From assembly GCA_037783415.1 (NCBI GenBank), contig JAZGTN010000016.1, forward strand, positions 5,205,001-5,269,000: DNA of 64,000 bases, read 5' to 3'. How positions within the stretch are numbered: position 1 is the stretch's first letter; the number at the start of each line of letters is the position of its first letter. The position numbers and the translations under genes are program-made. Below are positions 57,540 to 64,000 of the stretch, one piece after another. The stretch comes from Leptasterias polaris (taxonomy: Eukaryota; Echinodermata; Asteroidea; Forcipulatida; Asteriidae). The notes under the pieces are model-generated. The model was not told where the DNA came from. It searched no databases and worked only from the letters and a program-made list of their open reading frames with translations.

Positions 57540-57544
57540 TAACA

Positions 57545-57735
57545 AAAAAATAGCAAAGCAACAACAACATTATGCTTAACAGAACAAAGTTATCAGCAAA
57601 AGTATTCACATGTACCATCCGTGACTGGTATCCTGCTCATTTTTTGCTGAGCAGAAACTTGATGAGCCATATTTTGTGCCTTAAGCAGCTCTATGAAATT
57701 GGCCCAAGTGATGCAGGATGGAGGATACGTTGTAA
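57545..57735 (+). repeat. Dispersed repeat, copy 1
   Basis: Shares with 60383-60565 the blocks CAACAACATTATGCTTAACA, CACATGTACCATCCGTGACT, GGTATCCTGCTCATTTTTTG and GAAATTGGCCCAAGTGATGC. The ending (CTCTATGAAATTGG) also occurs near 4462-4475. Class unknown. Confidence 0.75.
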
Positions 57736-57772
57736 ATTGTGATGTAAAAGTATAAAAAAATAAGAGTAAATT

Positions 57773-58052
57773 GAGATTCTACCTGATGAGACTTTAATCT
57801 AAACTCCCATACCTGGTGCCACATGGGCCTTGAACTCTATAAGTGGGGTACAGTACCAATCGAGTAGCATCTGTTTACAGCAAGTTACTATCCTCAGCTA
57901 AACATGTTTTTCTTTTGAGATTCTACTTTAATCTAAACTGCTTATATTGAACATATACAAGATCTAGTTTACAGTGTACCTGGTGCAGCATGGGCCTTAA
58001 ACTCTATGAGTGGGGTACAGTTGTTGTGGTTACCAATTGAGTAGCATCTGCT
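57773..58052 (+). repeat. Local duplication of about 120-135 bp, two diverged units
   Basis: GAGATTCTAC..TTAATCTAAACT, ACCTGGTGC, CATGGGCCTT, AACTCTAT.AGTGGGGTACAG and GAGTAGCATCTG occur in the same order at 57773-57893 and 57918-58052. Confidence 0.75.
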
Positions 58053-58980
58053 TTTTACATAGCTAGAAAGTGGGACATCCAGATGGTGCAAGGCAAGTCT
58101 AACTGGATCATGCATTACAAATTCATGGAACAAGTTCTGCAGTCTAACATATGTTCTTTGTACTGCGTATTTCCCCTGGGGTGTTGCAAGGATTTTCAGG
58201 TATGATATGATTGGGTTATTTGAGTTTTTATTTTCTTATTTTTCAATTGTTTTATTTAGCAATTCATTCCGTGATGAGTGTTTTTGCTGAATTCTCATAA
58301 CTATTCCTTTGACATTCTGAACATTTCCTTTCAAATTCCAAGTTCAAAATTTACTTTTGCATTTATGGTCAATGTTTAATAAGATGAGGCAAACACTGGA
58401 GTCTAAACCACCACAACTATAAGTTTCAAAACTAAATCAAGTAAACCAAACAGGAAGAGTAATTAAGATTAGCATGGAGTGTGTTTGAGAGTTAAGAATG
58501 GGAAGAGGAGTGAGGATGCAGGGAGGAACAGGAGCAGGAGACAGACAAGAGTGGTTCATGAGCTTTCAGACACTTGAGAGGGTGGGGTGGTTTTTAAGGA
58601 AAGGAAGGAATATATTGCCAGCTCTGATAGTTTCTTTATCCTAAGGGCAAGGCATTTTTGCTTTAATTAATGGAATGTTTATACAAATAATTATAAAATG
58701 GTCAGCTAGTCATCCTTTCTCACAGCTGAGAAGCTGAAATGTGAAGGATGCGGCTACAACATTATTGAGCAACAGGCATGAAAGGGTGCATTTGGCAGCC
58801 AGCCACATCGACCCATATATATATACCGAAAGTGTTTGATTTTACCCAAAGGAGGAAAATCGTAGGGACAGGAGAGACCCCTAATTGCACACCGGTCATC
58901 AAACAAACCCCATTTCAAATTACTTTTGAGGCTGACATTGCCAGGTTCCGAAGAAATATCACCTGCAATCACTGCTTTTC
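58053..58980. other. Upstream region of the fibrinogen-related gene
   Basis: No gene. A purine-rich stretch lies at 58440-58560. An open frame runs from 58778 into the gene's first exon, but its N-terminal part has no signal peptide and lies upstream of the TATA box, so the later ATG is preferred. Confidence 0.45.
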
Positions 58981-59032
58981 TATTCAACCAATCATATCCT
59001 ATAAAACATGTCACTACCAACAAGCAGCTAAA

Positions 59033-59040
59033 TATAAAAA
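59033..59040 (+). promoter_or_regulatory. TATA box (with CCAAT box at 58988-58992) of the fibrinogen-related gene
   Basis: TATAAAAA followed by GGGC lies 117 bp before the ATG. A CCAAT element is 45 bp upstream of it. Transcription should start about 30 bp downstream, near 59063-59070, leaving a 5' UTR of about 80 bases. Confidence 0.65.
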
Positions 59041-59149
59041 GGGCTCCTCATCAATCCACTTAACCATTGGCAGTGTCTGTTCCATCAGCACTTTCTTCAT
59101 CAGCATTGATTTTGGATCTTCTTCAATCATTAAGCAACACAAGTCAGAA

Positions 59150-59999
59150 ATGGCACTTTCTTATCTCATCATTTTGGGGGCTGTGCTTTCCACAAAAGCA
59201 CAACTTGACCAGCCAGATAACTTTATCTGCCAGCGACAAGTCAATATCAATCCATCCACTACTGCAACCCCTGGTTGTAACTGTTCAGCAATCGAAGGCA
59301 TGTTGGAAAGATTGGCATTTAATGCAAAGATTGAATCAGAGCTGGAGATCATCAAGAAGCAGCTAAACACACTCACAGCTGTGATCAGGGATCAAACAGG
59401 TAAATGTTTTATTGAGAAGTGAATTAATTATCAGTTTCACTTTTGCTATCAATCTCTTTCAGAAAATGTGTGAAATATGTTGATCTTAATTCATTGTTCA
59501 TACTCGCTCTTGCTAGAATGCCTTAGATGTCTCAATCTCTAGACTGCTGAACCAGTCTTAGATGAGCTCAGTAGTTTGGAAGTTAAAAATATCTGCAATA
59601 GAATGTAGGTTTGGGTTTGAATCCCATCACAGATGTGAGTGGACTATATTTTTTAGAACTTAGAAAGTGCCGAGTATAAAGCAATTATCATTCATCAGGT
59701 CAGAACAAAACTAAATAATACTGAGTTGATCTGAATACCATCTTTACTAAAATGTAAAGGTCTTTCAGAAGCGGATCCAGGACTTTCAGAAAGAGGGACA
59801 CAAACCCTTAGGGTTAATTTCCAAGTTGAAAATTTCAGTAATCCTGTTGTTGTTTTAAGACAAGATGATGATCACTGCATAGGCTTGAGGCCCACTTTAA
59901 AGCCCTGTGAAATCTGGTGCAATCTAAGACATATCAGAAACATTATACTGTTTTTTTTTTACTGGGTTACATGTTATTTCATTACCCATTTGATTTATT

Positions 60000-60030
<31 letters not shown>

Positions 60031-63000
60031 CACGGCGGAAAAAAGGGGGCGGGAGAGACCTGCCTGCTCAATCCTCCTCTAAATCTGCCATTGTCTTTGG
60101 CAGTTCATGGTTAAATATTGTTGTATGTCAGTAACATTGCATCTGTTAGCAGTAGCACAATTGTTTACTAAAATGTATTCAACTATTTCCTAGTTAAATT
60201 TCCAAGGGATTGTACAGAGGCTGCCAAATTGAGAGAGGCACAAAGTGGTGTGACAACCATTCAACCTTCATGTACTGGCAGGAGTTTTGAGGTGTACTGT
60301 GATATTGACTCAAGTGGTGTAGGATGGACGGTAAGACATAAAAGCCCAATATCCTAGAGATGCTTGAGTAAAAATGTAGCTATAAGCAACAACATAATTA
60401 TGCTTAACAGAATAAAGTTACCAGTAAAAATACCATTTCACATGTACCATCTGTGACTGGTATCCTGCTCATTTTTGCTCAGCAGAAAATTGATGACCAC
60501 TATTTCGTGCTTTAAGCAGTGTACGAAACTGGCCCAAGTGGTGCAGAATGGAGAGTAAGGTGTAAAAATCACAAATAATATTCTTGATCAGCACCGCAAA
60601 TTTAACAATCAGTTTAAACTATTGCGGTACACCCAACTAAACGATGGGATTTGAACTCAGCCTCTAGCTACTGGGCCAAGCTTGGTGGTATTGTAAGACA
60701 TCTGCTCTAAAATGGAAAAGGTCGTGGGTTCAGATCTCACCCAAGTAATAACTGGAACTGCTTCTCCCCTTCTCCCCTATGTCTTGAATTTACCATGTGG
60801 ACATACAATCTACATTTTGAAAGTACAAACAAAAGATTTGTTTGGTATTTTTTTCTCCCCAAAAATAAGTAACTTTAATAAAATCAACAAACTAGTGATG
60901 TTTATGTGTTTGGTGATGATTTTACAGAAAGGAATGAACACTATCCAACATTTGTTTTTATGCATGTTTTGTCCAGATAACTTTTATTATTGGAAATGGT
61001 TGTGTTCATCCTTAAATTTGGGAATGGAAAACCTGATGTAAAAGAATGAAAAACGAAGAGTAACTATGACATTCAAAATTGCTGTTTCTTATGGACAGGT
61101 ATTCCAGAGGCGCCTGGACGGCAGTGTTGACTTCTTTTTGGACTTTGCAACTTACAGCCAAGGCTTTGGTAATCAAGAGGGAGAGTTTTGGCTTGGCAAC
61201 GAAAACTTGGCCTACCTGACCGCTCAGGGCAAGTACGAACTACGTATTGAACTCTCGGACTTTGAGGGCGATACGAGGTATGCCACCTATGACCTTTTTC
61301 GCATTGGTAATGCAAGTACTAACTACAGGCTGGAGCTTGGAACATGTTCAGGAACAGCTGGTAAGACCATTACTTGAATTCCAGTCTACAGATACTATCA
61401 TAAACTCAGTATGCAGATCAACCAATGCTCATTCCAAATGCTAAAAAAGACACCATGATATTCATCAATTTTATTATGGTTTACACAAGAGTTTTTTTTT
61501 CAATTATTAAACTATTGGTGATCTATTGTTATTAACTTGAAGAAAAACTGTGCCAGCTCTTACATAAACTCCACTCCATTAATGGGCAAGAACAAATATT
61601 TATGAATGGTTAGAAAAACTTCAACTTTGTTTACACGCTGAGCACCTTTTTTTAAAATTCAATGGGGGTCCCCCGCCTCGTATAAATTCGTTTTAATCAT
61701 TTTCACTTGAAATTTCACAAGTTGGTCATTATTCGTGTGAATTGTGTGTATACAAAAATTGGTGGGAGTAATTTCCATTTGATGTATTATTCCTTAATAA
61801 TAAGTACCTCAGAGAATTTATGCACTGTGATTGGTTAAAGACTCCATGTGGGGGTGTATTGATATGTGATATAAAGACCGGCTCTGTGAACTAGCAAATA
61901 ACTGGCCCCTAAACAAGCAAATTGTTGTGTCAAAGTTTTGTATGTACTATGCTTATTGTGCGGGGAACTTTCAAATCAACTGTTTTCTTAGTGCATATTG
62001 CGTTTGTGTTTTATGACAAATGGTGCAGGGTTTCACTCATACCACGTGTACACATATATGCGCAAAAATATAAATTTAAGTAGCTAGGAAGCACATTAAA
62101 CCAACATAATGTTTCATACATAAAGCTGGACACTAACCAAAGTATCTCATGAACAGGTCCCGAGTGAAAGAAAGGCGTTGAGCAGATGCAGGCTAGTTCT
62201 AGGTGGTCGTCAGTCTTTGCTAGAATTCCAAGCTCAGATAACTAAGCTCAAACCACTGGAAATAAAAACTATTGTCCAACCCTTCAAGTGAGAAATACAC
62301 ATAACAGAATATGTTCAGCTTCGCTTTCGCAATCTCAAGGATGGACCATATATATCTGTCCAATCGATATTCCGGTATACCTGACTAGATTGCAAACGCT
62401 AATTCTTCACCCGGCCTTCGTGGCCAATTTATGAGCTGCCAAAAAGGCACCAATAGTAGAGTTCGGCAGTCCCCTAATAATCACTAGAGCGCAAATCCAA
62501 AGGTTGCACGGGCCGTGATGATATTGGAACAACTCCAAGCAGCCATGTGTCTGCACAGACATTCTGATTCTAGGTTAACTTTTCACCACCTGTTTGCTCG
62601 CACAGATACATTTAAATACTCTATGCCATGTCTTTTTATCAGAAACTGGAGTTCTTATCCGGTTAACATTGTAGATAGATTTACGTGTGCCCCATTGTCA
62701 ATTTTTTTTAGTGAACTTAAAAATCACCTTTTTAACTTTTAACTTTAACTGAAATTACCTTTTTAACTTTTAACTTTTACTGAATCGGCTTTGTCCTGGT
62801 TTCCATCGTGTCCTCTGCTTCTTGTGTTCGTCTGTTCTCTGTTTTTTGTTGGTCTATACGCGTGTTTCTTGTTTTGGCTGTCATTGTCGCTGTTTTTTGA
62901 GGGTCGGAGTGACACACCTCTGTGGTGATAGTGTTTTATTTCACTTTTGTCTTTCTCCTAGGCAGCCCTTTTGTTTTGCCTGTTTTCCCTGGTTTGTTGT

Positions 63001-63537
63001 TCTTTCATTTGTTGTTTTCCCTTTTTGTGTGCTCTATCTTTGCCTTGCTTATTTTGTATGTTTTCACTTAAAATTGTATCCATGCTGTATATTGGGGTGG
63101 GGCGGGTTATTTAATTTTTTTTTTTTTTTAATATTGCTTTTTGTGATATTTTGCTTGTATTATTGTTCTTATGCCTGAATAAAGTATTATTATTATTATT
63201 ATTATTATAGGAGGCGTGCAAACGTGTTCTGGATTTATCCATGGTTGCTAAATATTCCTTGATTTGGTTTTTTTTATTATCAGGTGACTCTATGACTTAC
63301 CATAACAACATGGCTTTCTCCACTAAAGACCACGACAATGATGAAGATCACACTCATTGTGCCCAGGTTTACCATGGTGCTTGGTGGTACAATGCATGTC
63401 ATCTATCTAATCTTAATGGACAATACTATCGAACTGGATCCACAGGTCTGCATGCCAAGGGAATCGTGTGGTTTGATTGGAAAGGTTATGGGTATTCACT
63501 TAAAACTAGTGAGATGAAATTGCGGAAAACAAACTGA
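59150..63537 (+). CDS. Secreted fibrinogen-related (ficolin/tenascin-like) protein, four exons, 300 residues
   Basis: Exons 59150-59399, 60194-60330, 61099-61360 and 63284-63537, all with GT-AG borders and matching phases (1, 0, 1). The ATG is chosen because it starts a signal peptide (residues 1-17, ending STKA/Q) downstream of a TATA box. Residues 43-45 CNC and a coiled coil (about 47-80) suggest oligomers. The fibrinogen-like domain covers 84-300: RDC at 88-90, PSC at C110, VYCD at C119, FQRRLDGSVDF (131-141), a calcium loop with D232, D234 and D236, the C242-C255 pair, WWY (250-252) and SNLNGQYY (258-265). No collagen region. Such proteins bind sugar or acetyl groups on microbes or act in the extracellular matrix; the ligand here is unknown. 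Complete and apparently intact. No poly(A) signal was recognised. Confidence 0.92.
59553..59640 (+). mobile_element. tRNA-derived SINE remnant in intron 1
   Basis: A-box-like GATGAGCTCAGTAGTTTGG and B-box-like GGGTTTGAATCCC spaced as in a tRNA head. Weakly conserved. Confidence 0.5.
60002..60030. repeat. T-run of about 26 bases in intron 1
   Basis: Homopolymer followed by a G-rich patch, possibly the tail of an inserted element. Confidence 0.8.
60383..60565 (+). repeat. Dispersed repeat, copy 2 (intron 2)
   Basis: Homologous to 57545-57735 with CAACAACATAATTATGCTTA, CACATGTACCATCTGTGACT and GGTATCCTGCTCATTTTTGC. Confidence 0.75.
60685..60760 (+). mobile_element. tRNA-derived SINE remnant in intron 2
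   Basis: GGTGGTATTGTAAGACATCT (A-box region) and GTCGTGGGTTCAGATCTCAC (B-box region) in tRNA-like spacing. Confidence 0.5.
61361..62449. other. Intron 3, proximal part
   Basis: No gene or recognised repeat. Confidence 0.5.
62450..63212 (+). mobile_element. 3' fragment of a CR1/L2-type LINE in intron 3
   Basis: The C-terminal end of a LINE polyprotein is readable at 62515-62742 (RLTFHHLFARTDTFKYS, then IRNWSSYPVNIV, then FFSELKNHLF), followed by a T/G-rich 3' UTR, GCCTGAATAAAG and an (ATT)n tail to 63212. A large 5' part is missing, and an internal deletion between RLTF and the TDTFKYS motif is likely. It is in gene orientation and its tail ends 71 bp before exon 4. Confidence 0.7.
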
Positions 63538-64000
63538 GAAACTGAGTTTGTTACAGTGCTAGCATAAAACCCAATTATTGTTACACATTCTGTCATTAAC
63601 AGGCATTGGGTTTTGATGCATTTTTGATTTACTAGCAGATATAGACATAAATAGTTTTAGAGCATGCTTTTTGGAAGGTATACCGGTATGTCCTTCCTTT
63701 GCACAAAATAGGGATATGATGTCATTAAAAGCTTCTGTTTATACCAGAGGAAATGTTCCTAGTGGGTTAAGGTGTTTGTCGATTACTCCGACACTCAACT
63801 CTTTACAACCGAATTCCCTCTTTTAGGCTTCAATCAAACATTTGGTCAATTTAACTTTAAGGTATAGGATACAGTTTTCTTTAAAACAAGAGGGTCAATT
63901 TCACACTACACAGGCTCAAATCTTTACATTGAGATGGTCTGATTTACCCCTAAAATTTGCAGACTCTGAGGCCAAAGAAACGTGCCTCTTTTTTCCCAAC
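63538..64000. other. 3' flank of the fibrinogen-related gene
   Basis: Presumed 3' UTR and downstream DNA. No AATAAA in the first 200 bases and no further gene. Confidence 0.45.

Noticed and set aside
58778..59149. N-terminal extension of the fibrinogen-related protein
   Set aside because: It starts upstream of the TATA box and lacks a signal peptide, whereas the ATG at 59150 starts one.
62822..63178. 118-residue Phe/Cys-rich hydrophobic frame
   Set aside because: It is the T-rich 3' UTR of a LINE fragment.

Overview
The window looks like nuclear DNA of a marine deuterostome, most probably an echinoderm (an inference from gene types and repeat style; no database was searched). It is AT-rich, its genes have GT-AG introns, and it is crowded with repeats: CR1/L2-type LINE sequence, a DIRS-type retroelement, tRNA-derived SINEs, TIR-bearing MITE-like elements, satellites and recent tandem duplications. 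Nothing points to bacteria or to a virus.

Layout. 1-1001 (minus): first exon of a TRIM-type RING/B-box/coiled-coil gene that runs off the left edge. 1196-6500: MITE-like elements, a large inverted repeat (2178-2570) and three exon-like pieces of a broken coiled-coil gene (4094-4991). 7027-10340 (minus): a near full-length LINE with two coding lesions, lying directly behind the stop codon of a second, intact, single-exon TRIM-NHL-like gene (10355-12160, minus). 12161-17223: no gene seen; a hAT-like MITE, a MITE relative and a local tandem duplication.

17224-42182 is dominated by an 11,064-bp direct tandem duplication present 2.2 times. Each full unit contains eight copies of one exon-like module with splice signals, a 47-bp satellite, GC-rich mini-hairpins, a perfect 71-bp hairpin, a tRNA-derived SINE and a dead DIRS element, set in a degenerate repeat of about 100 bp. 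The only differences I found by eye between units 1 and 2 are a C-run of 14 versus 15, and a 2-bp change in a T/A run of the partial unit 3. That means either extreme recency or an assembly artefact.

42183-46500 is a degenerate GCAATTTGTAGCAA-type repeat containing a 1,865-bp tandem duplication and small minus-strand exon candidates, some with matching phases. 49296-51833 holds two 66-bp minisatellites whose 22-residue translation resembles the core of a C2H2 finger. 52050-59000 is repeat-rich intergenic DNA. 59033-63537 (plus) is a complete four-exon gene for a secreted 300-residue fibrinogen-related (ficolin/tenascin-like) protein with a TATA box and a LINE 3' fragment in intron 3.

The genes do not form an operon-like system. 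The TRIM pair and the fibrinogen-related protein belong to families expanded in invertebrate innate immunity, so a common immune theme is possible but inferred.
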